A stretch of 64,000 bases of DNA, from NCBI RefSeq assembly GCF_900142965.1, contig NZ_FRCQ01000005.1, positions 248,001-312,000 on the forward strand. The letters are read 5' to 3'. Both the position numbers and the translations under genes were made by a program. The notes beneath the pieces are model-generated. The model did no database searches, was not told where the DNA came from, and saw nothing but the letters and a program-made list of their open reading frames with translations. This document shows, in pieces, positions 42,625 through 55,700 of the stretch; within the stretch, counting starts at the first letter, position 1, and each line of letters starts with the position of its first letter. This DNA comes from Rhizobacter sp. OV335 (GTDB taxonomy: Bacteria > Pseudomonadota > Gammaproteobacteria > Burkholderiales > Burkholderiaceae_C).

Positions 42625-43446
42625 TCAATACATCAATCGATCTGGCCGAATGTCGCGAAGAATCGTCGTCGCGATCTCCTCGATCGACTTGTGCGTCGAC
42701 GACAGCCACGCGATGCTCTCGCGCCGCATCATCGCCTCGGCCTCGGACACCTCGTGCCGGCAGTTCTCGATGCTGGAATACGGGCTGTTCGGCCGCCGCT
42801 CGTGCCGGATCTCGGCCAGCCGCTCCGGCGCGATCGTCAACCCGAAGCACTTGCGCCGGTGCGGCGCCAGCCCCGTCGGCAGCACCTGGCGATCGAAGTC
42901 TTCCGGGATCAGCGGGTAGTTGGCCGCCTTGATGCCATGCTGCATCGCCAGGTACAGCGAGGTCGGCGTCTTGCCGCTGCGGCTCACGCCGACCAGGATC
43001 ACGTCGGCCTCGGCCAGGTTCTTCGATGATTGCCCGTCGTCGTGCGCCAGCGAGAAGTTGATCGCCTCGATGCGGTCGGTGTACTCCTGGCTCTTCGAGA
43101 TGTCCGGGAAGCGGCCCACCCGGTGGTTCGATGTCATCTCGAACTCCGCCTCCAGGGGTTCGATGAAGGTGTTGAACATGTCCAGCACCATGCCGCGGCT
43201 GTTCGCCTTCAGGATGTTCAGGATCTCGCGGTTCACCAGCGTCACGAACACGATCGGCCGCCGGCCCTCGAGGTCGAACGAATGGTTGATCTCGCGCACC
43301 ACCTGGTGCAGCTTGTCCTCGGAGTCGATGAACGGGCGCCGCACGTGCCGCGGCTTGATCGCGAACTGGGCCAGGATCGAGTTGCCGAAGGTCTCGGCCG
43401 TGATCCCGGTGCCGTCGGAAACGAAGTAGACAGTGCGATTGGCCAT
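42625..43446 (-). CDS. ppsR: PEP synthase regulatory kinase/phosphorylase PpsR
   Basis: Bifunctional DUF299 enzyme that inactivates PEP synthase by ADP-dependent phosphorylation of a threonine near the catalytic histidine and reverses this by phosphorolysis. The 273-residue protein begins MANRTVYFVSDGTGITAETF and has the P-loop-like VGVSRSGKTPTSLYLA. The start at 43446 fits the family; upstream in-frame codons are not conserved. Its target gene ppsA is divergent, 216 bp away. Confidence 0.94.
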   Translation of the reverse strand: MANRTVYFVSDGTGITAETFGNSILAQFAIKPRHVRRPFIDSEDKLHQVVREINHSFDLEGRRPIVFVTLVNREILNILKANSRGMVLDMFNTFIEPLEAEFEMTSNHRVGRFPDISKSQEYTDRIEAINFSLAHDDGQSSKNLAEADVILVGVSRSGKTPTSLYLAMQHGIKAANYPLIPEDFDRQVLPTGLAPHRRKCFGLTIAPERLAEIRHERRPNSPYSSIENCRHEVSEAEAMMRRESIAWLSSTHKSIEEIATTILRDIRPDRLMY

Positions 43447-43494
43447 GTGAACAGGGGGGCGTTGAGGCATCGATGATAGGCACGAAGGCCCGTA

Positions 43495-43527
43495 AAATCG
43501 CCCCCAACCTTCCAAATCGCCCCCAAC
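43495..43527. repeat. Direct repeat in the ppsR-ppsA intergenic region
   Basis: AAATCGCCCCCAAC occurs twice, at 43495-43508 and 43514-43527, 19 bp centre to centre (about two helical turns). It lies in the 216-bp divergent gap. A regulator binding site on one face of the DNA would look like this, but a chance duplication is possible. Confidence 0.45.
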
Positions 43528-43662
43528 GCCCCTTCGGTCCATGCCCCCACTCGAACACCCCAAGCGCTGGACCGCGCGTCGCCTGCTGGAGCCCTCGGAG
43601 CATTGCTCGGGTTCGCGGTCAGGGCGGGAAGCACCGGTTTCTCAACATCACGGAGCTTTCCC

Positions 43663-46071
43663 ATGTCACTTCCGAACCTGGCGACCGCCCTGGTCGCACC
43701 GTTTGAACATCTGAGAATGACCGACGTCGAGGCGGTCGGCGGCAAGAACGCCTCCCTCGGCGAAATGATCAGCCAGCTGGCGGCCTCGGGCGTGCGGGTG
43801 CCCGGCGGTTTTGCCACCACGGCCCACGCGTTCCGACAGTTTCTCGCGCACAACGGCCTCGCCGCGCGCATCCAGGATCGACTTTCCACCCTCAACACCG
43901 ATGACGTGAAGGCGCTGGCCGAGGCCGGCGCGCAGATCCGCGCCTGGATCGAGGCCACGCCGTTCCCGCCCGAACTGGAGACCGCCCTCCGCGCCGAATT
44001 CGCGCGGCTGACGGCCGACCACCCGGGCGCGTCGTTCGCCGTGCGCTCGTCGGCCACCGCCGAAGACCTGCCCGACGCCAGCTTCGCCGGCCAGCAGGAG
44101 ACCTTCCTCAACGTGATCGGCATCGACGAGGTGCTGCACAAGATGAAGGAGGTGTTCGCGAGCCTCTACAACGACCGCGCGATCAGCTACCGCGTGCACA
44201 AGGGCTTCGCGCACGCCGACGTGGCGCTGTCGGCCGGCGTGCAGCGCATGGTGCGCTCCGACCTCGGCGCTGCCGGCGTGATGTTCACGATCGACACCGA
44301 GAGCGGCTTCGCCGACGTCGTCTTCATCACCTCCAGCTACGGCCTGGGCGAGACGGTGGTGCAGGGCGCCGTGAACCCGGACGAGTTCTACGTGCACAAG
44401 CCGGCGCTGAAGAACGGCAAGCAGGCCATCATCCGCCGCAACCTCGGCTCCAAGCTGATCAAGATGGAGTTCTCGACGCCGGCCGAGAAAGCCGCATCGG
44501 GCAAGCTGGTCAAGACGATCGACACCGCCACCGAGCAGCGCAACCGCTATTCGCTCAGCGACGCCGACGTGGCCGACCTGGCCCGCTATGCGCTGATCAT
44601 CGAGCAGCACTACGGCCGCCCGATGGACATCGAATGGGGCAAGGACGGCGCCGACGGCAAGCTCTACATCCTGCAGGCGCGCCCCGAGACGGTGAAGAGC
44701 CAGTCGAAGGGCAAGCCGGAGCAGCGCTACAAGCTGAAGGGCAGCGGCACCGTGCTGGCCGAAGGCCGCGCGATCGGCCAGAAGATCGGCACCGGCCCGG
44801 TGCGCATCGTGCACAGCCTGGCCGACATGGACACCGTGCAGGCCGGCGACGTGCTCGTCACCGACATGACCGACCCGAACTGGGAGCCGGTGATGAAGCG
44901 CGCGAGCGCGATCGTCACGAACCGCGGCGGGCGCACCTGCCACGCGGCGATCATCGCGCGCGAGCTGGGCATCCCGGCGGTGGTCGGCTGCGGCGACGCG
45001 ACCGAGACGCTGAAGGACGGCGCGCTCGTCACGGTGGCCTGCTCCGAAGGCGACACCGGCTTCATCTACGAGGGCCTGCTCGACACCGAGATCAGCGAGG
45101 TGCAGCGCGGCGAACTGCCGTACTGCCCGATCAAGATCATGATGAACGTCGGCAATCCGCAGCTGGCGTTCGACTTCGCGCAGATGCCCAACAGCGGCGT
45201 CGGCCTCGCGCGACTCGAGTTCATCATCAACAACAACATCGGCGTGCACCCGAAGGCGATCCTCGACTACCCGAACATCGACCTCGACCTGAAGAAGGCG
45301 GTCGAGTCGGTGGCACGCGGGCATGCGTCGCCGCGCGCGTTCTATGTCGACAAGCTGGTCGAGGGCGTGGCCACCATCGCGGCCGCGTTCTGGCCCAAGC
45401 CGGTGATCGTGCGGTTGAGCGATTTCAAGAGCAACGAGTACCGCAAGCTGATCGGCGGCTCGCGCTACGAGCCGGAAGAAGAGAACCCGATGCTCGGCTT
45501 CCGCGGCGCGTCGCGCTACGTCAGCGAGAGCTTCGGCGAGGCCTTCGCGATGGAGTGCGAGGCGCTCAAGCGCGTGCGCAGCGACATGGGGCTCGACAAC
45601 GTCGAGATCATGGTGCCCTTCGTGCGCACCGTCGGGCAGGCGAAGCGGGTCGTCGAGATGCTGGCCGAGCACGGCCTGAAGCGGGCCTCGGACGGCGGAC
45701 ACGACGGGCTGCGCATCATCATGATGTGCGAGGTGCCGAGCAACGCGATCCTCGCCGACCAGTTCCTCGAGCACTTCGACGGCATGTCGATCGGCTCGAA
45801 CGATTTGACGCAGCTCACGCTGGGGCTTGACCGCGATTCGGGCCTGGAGCTGCTGGCGCGCGATTTCGACGAGCGTGACCCTGCCGTGAAGGCGCTGATC
45901 TCGCGCGCGATCGCGGCCTGCCGCGCGGTCGGCAAGTACATCGGCATCTGCGGCCAGGGGCCGAGCGACCACCCCGACTTCGCCGACTGGTTGGCGCAGG
46001 AGGGGATCGTGTCGATTTCGCTGAACCCCGATACCGTCGTCGAGACGTGGCAGCGCCTGGCCAAACGTTGA
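43663..46071 (+). CDS. ppsA: Phosphoenolpyruvate synthase
   Basis: Converts pyruvate plus ATP to PEP, AMP and phosphate for gluconeogenesis. The 802-residue protein has the N-terminal ATP-grasp domain ([34 protein letters not shown]), the swivelling phosphohistidine domain with [19 protein letters not shown] (His427, and Thr425 as the residue PpsR should phosphorylate) and the PEP-binding barrel ending [19 protein letters not shown]. The ATG at 43663 has CGGAG (43651-43655) upstream. Confidence 0.97.
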   Translation: MSLPNLATALVAPFEHLRMTDVEAVGGKNASLGEMISQLAASGVRVPGGFATTAHAFRQFLAHNGLAARIQDRLSTLNTDDVKALAEAGAQIRAWIEATPFPPELETALRAEFARLTADHPGASFAVRSSATAEDLPDASFAGQQETFLNVIGIDEVLHKMKEVFASLYNDRAISYRVHKGFAHADVALSAGVQRMVRSDLGAAGVMFTIDTESGFADVVFITSSYGLGETVVQGAVNPDEFYVHKPALKNGKQAIIRRNLGSKLIKMEFSTPAEKAASGKLVKTIDTATEQRNRYSLSDADVADLARYALIIEQHYGRPMDIEWGKDGADGKLYILQARPETVKSQSKGKPEQRYKLKGSGTVLAEGRAIGQKIGTGPVRIVHSLADMDTVQAGDVLVTDMTDPNWEPVMKRASAIVTNRGGRTCHAAIIARELGIPAVVGCGDATETLKDGALVTVACSEGDTGFIYEGLLDTEISEVQRGELPYCPIKIMMNVGNPQLAFDFAQMPNSGVGLARLEFIINNNIGVHPKAILDYPNIDLDLKKAVESVARGHASPRAFYVDKLVEGVATIAAAFWPKPVIVRLSDFKSNEYRKLIGGSRYEPEEENPMLGFRGASRYVSESFGEAFAMECEALKRVRSDMGLDNVEIMVPFVRTVGQAKRVVEMLAEHGLKRASDGGHDGLRIIMMCEVPSNAILADQFLEHFDGMSIGSNDLTQLTLGLDRDSGLELLARDFDERDPAVKALISRAIAACRAVGKYIGICGQGPSDHPDFADWLAQEGIVSISLNPDTVVETWQRLAKR

Positions 46072-46080
46072 GCGTGTGAT

Positions 46081-46344
46081 GTGACGCCGGTCGAACCCAC
46101 CGCCTACTGGCGCCGCAACCGGCGCATCGTCGCCGGCCTGCTGGCGGTGTGGTTCGCGGTCGGCTTCGGCGTCGCGTGGTTCGCGCGCGACCTGGGCTTC
46201 GTCTTCTTCGGCTGGCCGTTCAGCTTCTGGGTCGGCGCGCAGGGCGCCTTGCTGGTGTTCCTCGCGATCATCGGCGTCTACGCGTGGGTGATGAACCGGA
46301 TGGACGCCGCGCAGCCGGGCGGCGACCATTCCGGCCATGAGTGA
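46081..46344 (+). CDS. DUF4212 small subunit of a sodium:solute symporter
   Basis: An 87-residue membrane protein with two hydrophobic helices (about 17-36 and 46-68) and the YWRRNRRIVAGLLAVWFAVG start of the DUF4212 (putative solute:sodium symporter small subunit) family. Start is GTG at 46081; the 3' end overlaps the large symporter gene by 8 nt. Such pairs act as one transport module. Confidence 0.9.
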   Translation: MTPVEPTAYWRRNRRIVAGLLAVWFAVGFGVAWFARDLGFVFFGWPFSFWVGAQGALLVFLAIIGVYAWVMNRMDAAQPGGDHSGHE

Positions 46345-48409
46345 CCCCGGCGAGCAGCGCCGCTTCCTTCGCCGGCTCAACAAGGTCTACGGGCTCTACA
46401 CCGTGGGCCTGCTCGCGTTCATCGCGGCGCTGGCCGCGGCCGAGCAGGCCGGGCTGCCCAAGCGCTGGATCGGCGTCACCTTCCTGCTGGCGACGGTCGC
46501 GCTGTATGCCGGCATCGGCATCATCTGCCGCACCACCGACGCGCTCGAGTACTACGTGGCCGGCCGGCGTGTGCCGGCGGTCTACAACGGCATGGCGACC
46601 GCGGCCGACTGGATGTCGGCCGCATCCTTCATCAGCCTGGCCGGCACCATGTACCTGCAGGGCTACGGCGGCCTCGCGTTCATCATGGGCTGGACGGGAG
46701 GCTTCTGCCTGGTGGCTCTGCTGCTCGCGCCGTACCTGCGCAAGTTCGGCGAGTTCACGATCCCCGATTTCCTGGGCGCGCGCTACGGCGGCCATGCGCC
46801 GCGGCTGATCGGCGCGGCGGCCGCCATCCTGTGCTCGTTCACCTACGTGGTGGCGCAGATCTACGGCGTCGGCCTGATCACCACGCGGCTGACCGGCGTG
46901 GCCTTCGAGGTCGGCATCTTCCTCGGGCTGGGCGGCGTGCTGGTGTGCTCGTTCCTCGGCGGCATGCGCGCGATCACCTGGACGCAGGTGGCGCAGTACA
47001 TCGTGCTGCTGGTGGCCTACCTGGTGCCGGTGGTGTGGCTGTCGGTCAAGCAGACCGGCGTGCCGGTGCCGCAGGCGATCTACGGCGCCCAGCTGCAGAA
47101 GCTCACCGAGCGCGAGAAGGCGCTGGCGCAGGACCCGCGCGAGCTGGAGGTGATCGCGCTGTACAAGGCGCGCGCCGATGCCGATGCGGCGCGCCTGCGC
47201 GACGTGGCCGGCTCGCTCGCGGCGGAGCGTGCCGACGCGCGCCGCCAGCTGGCCGAGCTGCGCCAGGCCGGGGCCTCGCTGGCCGAGCTGCAATCGGCCG
47301 AGAAGCGGCTGCTGTCGCTGCCGGCCGACGAGGCGGCGGCGCGCATCGCGTGGACGCAGTCGCAGGCCGCCAACGAGGCGAGGGCGCGTCCGCTCGGCGG
47401 CATGCCGCCGCACGGCACGCCGTTCGCGGGCGACCCCGACGGCACGCCGGCCGAGCGCCAGGCCTTCGACGAATCCCGGCGCAACTTCATCGCGCTGGTG
47501 TTCTGCCTGATGCTTGGCACCGCCGCGTTGCCGCACATCCTGGTGCGCTGCTACACCACGCCGTCGGTGCGGCAGGCGCGCCAGTCGGTCACCTGGTCGC
47601 TGTTCTTCATCCTGCTGCTGTACCTGTCGGCGCCGGCGCTCGCGGTGCTGGTGAAGTACGAGCTGTTCACCTCGCTGGTCGGCACGCCGTTCGAGCAGTT
47701 GCCAGCCTGGATCGCGAACTGGGCCAAGGTCGATCCGACGCTGCTGTCGGTCACCGACATCAACCGCGACGGCGTGCTGCAGCTGGGCGAGATCCGCATC
47801 GGTGCCGACATCGTCGTGCTGGCCACGCCCGAGATCGCCGGGCTGCCCTACGTCGTCTCGGGCATGGTGGCGGCCGGCGGGCTGGCGGCGGCGCTGTCGA
47901 CGGCCGACGGGCTGCTGCTGACGATCTCGAGCGCGCTGTCGCATGACGTCTACTACCGCACGCTCGACCCGAAGGCCACCGGCGGGCTGCGGGTGATGTT
48001 GTCGAAGGTGATGCTGCTGCTCGTTGCGCTGGCGGCGGCCGCGCTCGCGACGCAGAAGCCGGCCGACATCGTCTTCCTGGTGTCGGCGGCGTTCTCGTTC
48101 GCGGCCTCGGCCTTCTTCCCGGCGCTGGTGCTGGGCGTGTTCTGGCAGCGTGCCAACCGCCAGGGCGCAGTGCTGGGCATGCTGGTCGGGCTGTCGGTGA
48201 CGCTGTACTACATGGCGCTCAACGAGCCGTGGATGCGCGGCCTGCTGGGCGTTCAGGTGCCGGGGCAGCTGTGGTTCGGCATCCAGCCGATCTCGGCGGG
48301 GGTGTTCGGCGTGCCGGCGGGGTTTGCGGCGACGGTGATCGGCAGCCTGCTGAGCCCGGCGCCGGGGCCGCAGACGCAGGCCTTTCTCGATCGCCTGCGT
48401 TCGCCTTGA
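46337..48409 (+). CDS. Sodium:solute symporter, VC_2705/ActP-like, with cytosolic insert and EF-hand loop
   Basis: A 690-residue SSS-family transporter. Early helices carry YYVAGRRVPAVYNGMATAADW, and LGGMRAITWTQVAQYIVLL lies mid-protein. Residues about 250-385 form a hydrophilic, Ala/Arg/Glu-rich insert with coiled-coil character between helices, a hallmark of the VC_2705 subfamily found with DUF4212 partners. A loop at 474-485, DINRDGVLQLGE, matches an EF-hand calcium loop (acidic or Asn residues at 1, 3, 5, Gly at 6, Glu at 12). Related ActP carriers take up acetate and other short monocarboxylates. The neighbouring ppsA/ppsR fits pyruvate or acetate use, but the substrate is inferred. Confidence 0.88.
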   Translation: MSDPGEQRRFLRRLNKVYGLYTVGLLAFIAALAAAEQAGLPKRWIGVTFLLATVALYAGIGIICRTTDALEYYVAGRRVPAVYNGMATAADWMSAASFISLAGTMYLQGYGGLAFIMGWTGGFCLVALLLAPYLRKFGEFTIPDFLGARYGGHAPRLIGAAAAILCSFTYVVAQIYGVGLITTRLTGVAFEVGIFLGLGGVLVCSFLGGMRAITWTQVAQYIVLLVAYLVPVVWLSVKQTGVPVPQAIYGAQLQKLTEREKALAQDPRELEVIALYKARADADAARLRDVAGSLAAERADARRQLAELRQAGASLAELQSAEKRLLSLPADEAAARIAWTQSQAANEARARPLGGMPPHGTPFAGDPDGTPAERQAFDESRRNFIALVFCLMLGTAALPHILVRCYTTPSVRQARQSVTWSLFFILLLYLSAPALAVLVKYELFTSLVGTPFEQLPAWIANWAKVDPTLLSVTDINRDGVLQLGEIRIGADIVVLATPEIAGLPYVVSGMVAAGGLAAALSTADGLLLTISSALSHDVYYRTLDPKATGGLRVMLSKVMLLLVALAAAALATQKPADIVFLVSAAFSFAASAFFPALVLGVFWQRANRQGAVLGMLVGLSVTLYYMALNEPWMRGLLGVQVPGQLWFGIQPISAGVFGVPAGFAATVIGSLLSPAPGPQTQAFLDRLRSP

Positions 48410-48430
48410 ATACGAGCGCCGACAGAAAAA

Positions 48431-48459
48431 TGTCCACTCACCTCAATTCTGAGTAGAAT
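48431..48459 (+). promoter_or_regulatory. Candidate rpsF promoter
   Basis: A -10 like TAGAAT (48454-48459) stands 17 bp after a weak -35 like TGTCCA (48431-48436) in the 153-bp gap before rpsF. The predicted leader would be about 97 nt. Confidence 0.45.
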
Positions 48460-48514
48460 CCCGGGTTCGCCTTGCCACACCCAGACGACGCTTGGGGTGG
48501 TTCCGTGTCCAAAG

Positions 48515-48534
48515 GCCTTCACTTCGTTGAAGGC
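48515..48534 (+). promoter_or_regulatory. Hairpin in the rpsF leader (possible S6:S18 autoregulatory site)
   Basis: GCCTTCA-CTTCGT-TGAAGGC forms a perfect 7-bp stem 28 nt before the rpsF start, with a flanking CCG (48503-48505) and a CGG (48537-48539) that could extend the stem. In many bacteria the rpsF leader has a hairpin with a CCG element bound by the S6:S18 complex. The position fits that role; identity is not proven. Confidence 0.4.
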
Positions 48535-48562
48535 GGCGGATGCAAATCCAAAAGGAGTTTCA

Positions 48563-48925
48563 ATGCGTCACTACGAAATCATCTTGCTCATCCATCCGGA
48601 TCAGAGCGAACAGGTTCCGGCCATGCTGGAGCGCTACAAGGGTGTGATCACCGCCGGCGGCGGCAAGGTCCACCGTGTGGAAGATTGGGGCCGTCGCCAG
48701 ATGGCTTACCTGATCCAGAAGCTGGCCAAGGCCCACTACCTCTGCATCAACATCGAATGCAGCAAGGAAGTCCTCGGCGAGCTGGAAACGGGCTTCCGCT
48801 TCAATGACGCCGTTCTGCGTCACCTGACCGTCGTGCGGCCCCAGGCCGACAGCGGTCCTTCGGTGATGATGAAGGCTGTCGAGAAGGAAGAGTCCCGCAA
48901 GGCACCGCAGGAAACTGCAGCCTGA
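48563..48925 (+). CDS. rpsF: 30S ribosomal protein S6
   Basis: S6 of the small subunit, 120 residues, starting [17 protein letters not shown], with [24 protein letters not shown] (48551-48557) decides the ATG at 48563. It opens the rpsF-priB-rpsR-rplI operon. Confidence 0.97.
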   Translation: MRHYEIILLIHPDQSEQVPAMLERYKGVITAGGGKVHRVEDWGRRQMAYLIQKLAKAHYLCINIECSKEVLGELETGFRFNDAVLRHLTVVRPQADSGPSVMMKAVEKEESRKAPQETAA

Positions 48926-48962
48926 GAACGGTGAGGTCCCGCGGCTGTCACCCGGGCGTTGC

Positions 48963-49244
48963 ATGAACCGATTGGTTCTGGCGGCGCAAGTGGTGGAGCG
49001 GGGTGCCGTGAGATACACACCGGCCGGGCTGCCGGCCTTCGATTTGAGCCTCAAGCACGAATCGCAGGTCAGCGAATCCGGTCAGGTCCGCCGAGTCTCC
49101 CTGGAGATCCGGGCCGTGGCCATCGGTGACATCACACGGCGCCTGCAGGCACTGCCGATCGGAAGCACAGGCACCTTCGCCGGCTTTCTTTCAGCAATGC
49201 GCAGCGGTCGCGGCACGCTGTTCCATGTGACCGAATTCGAGTGA
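48963..49244 (+). CDS. priB: Primosomal replication protein PriB
   Basis: OB-fold single-strand DNA binding protein used in PriA-dependent replication restart. The 93-residue product ([20 protein letters not shown]) matches the family in size and in its [12 protein letters not shown] strand. The rpsF-priB-rpsR-rplI order is conserved in beta- and gammaproteobacteria, and dnaB follows here. Confidence 0.94.
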   Translation: MNRLVLAAQVVERGAVRYTPAGLPAFDLSLKHESQVSESGQVRRVSLEIRAVAIGDITRRLQALPIGSTGTFAGFLSAMRSGRGTLFHVTEFE

Positions 49245-49296
49245 GCCCCGTGCTCAACCTGTTTGTCCGGATCTGATATTCAAGAGAGGTGAAAAT

Positions 49297-49587
49297 ATGC
49301 CCCCGCCACGTGGTAAAGGTCGGTTCTCGAAGGACCGCAAGCCCAAGCGCAACCAACAATCCCTGCTGTTCCGCCGCAAGCGCTTCTGCCGCTTCACGGT
49401 CACCGGCGTCAAGGAAATCGACTACAAGGACATCGACACCTTGCGCGATTTCATCGGTGAGAACGGCAAGATCACGCCCGCACGCCTGACCGGCACGCGC
49501 GCGTTCTTCCAGCGTCAGCTGACCACCGCCATCAAGCGCGCGCGCTTCCTGGCGATGCTGCCGTACAGCGACCAGCACAAGGTCTGA
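49297..49587 (+). CDS. rpsR: 30S ribosomal protein S18
   Basis: S18, 96 residues, with the typical [19 protein letters not shown] and [20 protein letters not shown] segments. AGAGAGG (49283-49289) precedes the ATG at 49297. S18 pairs with S6 in the platform of the small subunit. Confidence 0.97.
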   Translation: MPPPRGKGRFSKDRKPKRNQQSLLFRRKRFCRFTVTGVKEIDYKDIDTLRDFIGENGKITPARLTGTRAFFQRQLTTAIKRARFLAMLPYSDQHKV

Positions 49588-49598
49588 GGAGCCACACC

Positions 49599-50051
49599 AT
49601 GCAAGTGATCCTGCTCGAAAAAGTGGGCAACCTCGGAAACCTCGGCGACGTCGTCAAGGTCAAGGACGGTTATGCACGCAACTTCCTGATCCCGACCAAG
49701 TCCGCACGCCGTGCGACGCCGGTCGCGATCAAGGAATTCGAAGCCAAGCGCGCCGAACTTGAAAAGGCCGCTGCCGACAAGCTCGCCACCGCGCAAGCGC
49801 TGGGCGACAAGATGAGCGGCCGCACCGTTCACATCACGCAAAAGGCGGGTGTGGATGGCCGGTTGTTCGGCTCGGTGACCAACAACGACATCGCCGAAGC
49901 GCTGACGCGCATCGACTTCAAGATCGCCAAGGCGCAGGTTCGCCTGCCCAACGGTCCGCTGAAGACGGTCGGCGAGCACGTCGTCTCGGTGGCGCCGCAC
50001 ACCGACGTCATCGTCGACGTCAAGGTGGTGGTGGTGGGCGAAACCGACTGA
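49599..50051 (+). CDS. rplI: 50S ribosomal protein L9
   Basis: L9, 150 residues, starting [19 protein letters not shown] with the [15 protein letters not shown] loop, a long central helix and a C-terminal globular domain. It is the last gene of the operon and is followed by a strong terminator. Confidence 0.97.
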   Translation: MQVILLEKVGNLGNLGDVVKVKDGYARNFLIPTKSARRATPVAIKEFEAKRAELEKAAADKLATAQALGDKMSGRTVHITQKAGVDGRLFGSVTNNDIAEALTRIDFKIAKAQVRLPNGPLKTVGEHVVSVAPHTDVIVDVKVVVVGETD

Positions 50052-50072
50052 GGTTTCGCTTCCCCGCGACAG

Positions 50073-50097
50073 AAAGGCCGGCTCCGCCGGCCTTTTT
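50073..50097 (+). terminator. Rho-independent terminator after rplI
   Basis: 9-bp stem AAAGGCCGG / CCGGCCTTT with a 5-nt loop and a T-run, 22 nt after the rplI stop. It separates the ribosomal operon from dnaB. Confidence 0.9.
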
Positions 50098-50196
50098 CTT
50101 TTGGCGCGGACCCTTACATCTTTTCCGCAGCTTCCTCACCGGAAGTCCACAGCCTTGTCCACAGGCCGCCGCGTTCCGAGCGCTTAGGATCGACCG

Positions 50197-52689
<2,493 letters not shown>

Positions 52690-52770
52690 CCGGGCCGCGG
52701 GGCGGGCTTCACCCGTCTTGCCAGGGCCGCCGCTTCGGCTCACCATCGGTCCCGGCACGGAGGGGCCCCG

Positions 52771-55700
52771 ATGGCAGCACCGGTGTATCCGAAGGCAGTA
52801 CCTGAAGGCAGACCCGCGGGCGGTGCGCCGCGCTGGACACTGCGCAGCCGCATGGCGGCCCTGCTGATCGGCGTGGCGATGCTGCCGCTGGCGCTGGCCG
52901 CCGTGATCGAGCTGAACCGCACCGAGGCGCAGCTGCGCGACGCCACCGCCGACCTGCTGCAGGCGCGTGCCGCCGAGCTGGTGCGCGACCTCGACAGTTT
53001 CCACCGCGGGCACCAGCGCTCGGTGCAGCGCCTGGCGCAGTTCCCGCCGACGCTCGCGCTGTGCGCTGCCGGGCCGGCCGAACTCGCCGCGCGGCGCACC
53101 GAGATCGCCGGCCTGCTCGCGGCGTTTCCGGCCAGCGATCCGGCCATCGGCGCCGTGGCCGTGATCGATGCGCACGGCGTGGTGCTCGCCGCCACGCGGC
53201 CATCGATCAACGGCACCGACCTGTCCTTCCGCCCCCACGTGCGTGAAGCGCTGGCGGGCCGCAGCGTGATCTCCGAGGTGTATGTCTCGCTGGCGCAACC
53301 CGACGGCATCCCCAACATTGCCTATGCCGTGCCGGTTGCGGGGCCGCCGGGCGGCAGCAACTGCGTGGCCCTGCTCGCGGTGCGGGCCGCCGCCCTGTGG
53401 GACCGGGTCGCCGCGTCCAACCACCTGGCCGGCCAGGGCAGCTTCGCGGTGATGTTCGATCGCGACGGCGTTCGCATCGCCCATTCGTACACGCAGGACA
53501 TCGTGTTCCATCCGGCGGGTGCCCTGGAGCCCGCCACCATCGAGCGCATGGTGGCCGAACGCCGCTTCGGGCCGCGCACGCGCGAGCTGCTCGCCGACGT
53601 GCGGCCGTTTCCGCAGCAGTTCGAGCGCGCGCGGGCCGCGGCGCCCGACACGGCCATGTTCGAGGGGTTCGCGCCGGTCAACGAGGCGCGCAACTACGGG
53701 GTGGCCCGGCGGCTCGAGACGGTGCCGTGGACCGCGTTCTACATGGTGCCGCAGGCGGTGCTCGATGCGCGCATCGCGCAGGCGCGCCGCGCCCAATGGA
53801 TGCTGGCGACGCCGATCCTGGCGGGCGCGCTGCTGGCCGGGCTGTGGTTCGCGTCCCGCCTGGCCCGCCCGATCCGCGACCTCACCGACGCGACGCGCCG
53901 GCTGGCCGCGGGCGATGCGCAGGCGCGGGTCGTGGGGGGGCGCAACGACGAGCTCGGCGAGCTGGGCGAATCGTTCAATGCGATGGCGCAGCGCATCGAG
54001 ACCCAGGCCGCCGCGCTGCAGCATTCGCACGATGAGCTCGAGCAGCGCGTCGCGGACCGCACCGCGCAGCTGGAGCGCACCACGGCCGAGCTGCACGAGC
54101 AGGTGCTCGAGCGCGAGCGCCTCGACGCGCTGCGGCTGCGGCTGGCCGCCATCGTCGACGGAACCGACGACGCCATCGTCGGCAAGACGCTGGACGGCAT
54201 CGTCACCAGCTGGAACACCGGCGCCGAGCGCCTGTTCGGCTACCGCGCCGACGAGATGGTCGGCCAGCCGATCCAGCGGCTGATGCCGCCCGATCGCCTG
54301 GACGAGGAGCGGCAGATCATCGCCCGCATCCTGCGCGGCGAGAGCGTCGAGCACTTCGAGACCGTGCGCCGCCACGCGAGCGGCCGGCCGATCGAGGTGT
54401 CGGTCACGATCTCGCCGATCCGCGACGCGCAGGGCCGCATCGTCGGCGCCTCGAAGATCGCGCGCGACATCGGCGAGCGCAACGCGGTGCAGCGGCGCCT
54501 GCAGGCCCAGCTCGAGCGGCTGAGCCTGCTCGACCAGATCACCCGCGCCATCGGCGAGCGGCAGGACCTGCAGAGCATCTACCAGGTGGTGGTGCGCAGC
54601 CTCGAAGAGCGCATGCCGCTCGACTTCAGCTGCCTGTGCAACTACGACGCGCCGACGCAGACGCTCACCGTGGTCCGCGTCGGTGTGCACAGCGCCGCGC
54701 TGGCGATGGAGATCGCGTTGCAGGAGAACGCCAGCTTCCAGATCGATGCGAACGGCCTGGCGCGTTGTGTGCGCGGCCAGCTGGTCTACGAACCCGACCT
54801 CGCCGCGGTCGATGCGCCGTTCCCGCGCCGGTTGGCGCGCGGCGGCCTGCACGCCATGGTGGTGGCGCCGCTGCAGGCCGAGTCCGGCGTGTTCGGCGTG
54901 CTGGTGGCGGCGCGGGCGTCGCGCGAATCGTTCAGCAGCGTCGAGTGCGAGTTCCTGCGCCAGCTGACCGCCCACGTCGCGCTGGCGGCGCAGCAGGCGC
55001 GCCTGCATGCCGAGCTGCGCCTGGCCTACGAGGAACTCCAGCAGACGCAGCAGGCCTCGCTGCAGCAGGAGCGGCTGCGCGCGCTGGGCCAGATGGCCAG
55101 CGGCGTCGCGCATGACATCAACAACGCCTTGTCGCCGGCGTCGCTGTACACGCAGTCGCTGCTCGAGCGCGAGCCCGGCCTCAGCCCGCGCGCGCGCCTG
55201 CAGCTCGAGAACATCCAGCGCGCGATCGACGACGTGGCCGCCACCGTCGGCCGCATGAACGAGTTCTCGCGCCGCCGCGAGGCGCAGGCCGTGCTGCAGC
55301 CGATGTCGCTGAACGCGGTGGCGCAGCAGGCGGCCGAGATGACGCGCGCACGCTGGAGCGACATGGCGCTGCAGCGCGGCGTCGTGATCCGGCTGCAGGT
55401 CGACGCCGCGCCGGTGCTGCCGGACGTGATGGGCATCGAGAGCGAGATCCGCGAGGCGCTGGTGAACCTGGTGTTCAACGCGGTCGATGCGATGCCGCAG
55501 GGCGGCGACCTGACGCTGCGCACCAGGCTCGCCGCCGACGGCGCGCGCCCGGTGCGGCTCGAGGTGGTCGACACCGGCATCGGCATGGACGACGAGACGC
55601 GGCGCCGCTGCCTCGAACCCTTCTTCACGACCAAGGGCGAGCGCGGCAGCGGCCTCGGCCTGGCCATGGTCTACGGCACCGCGAAGCGCCACGATGCCGA

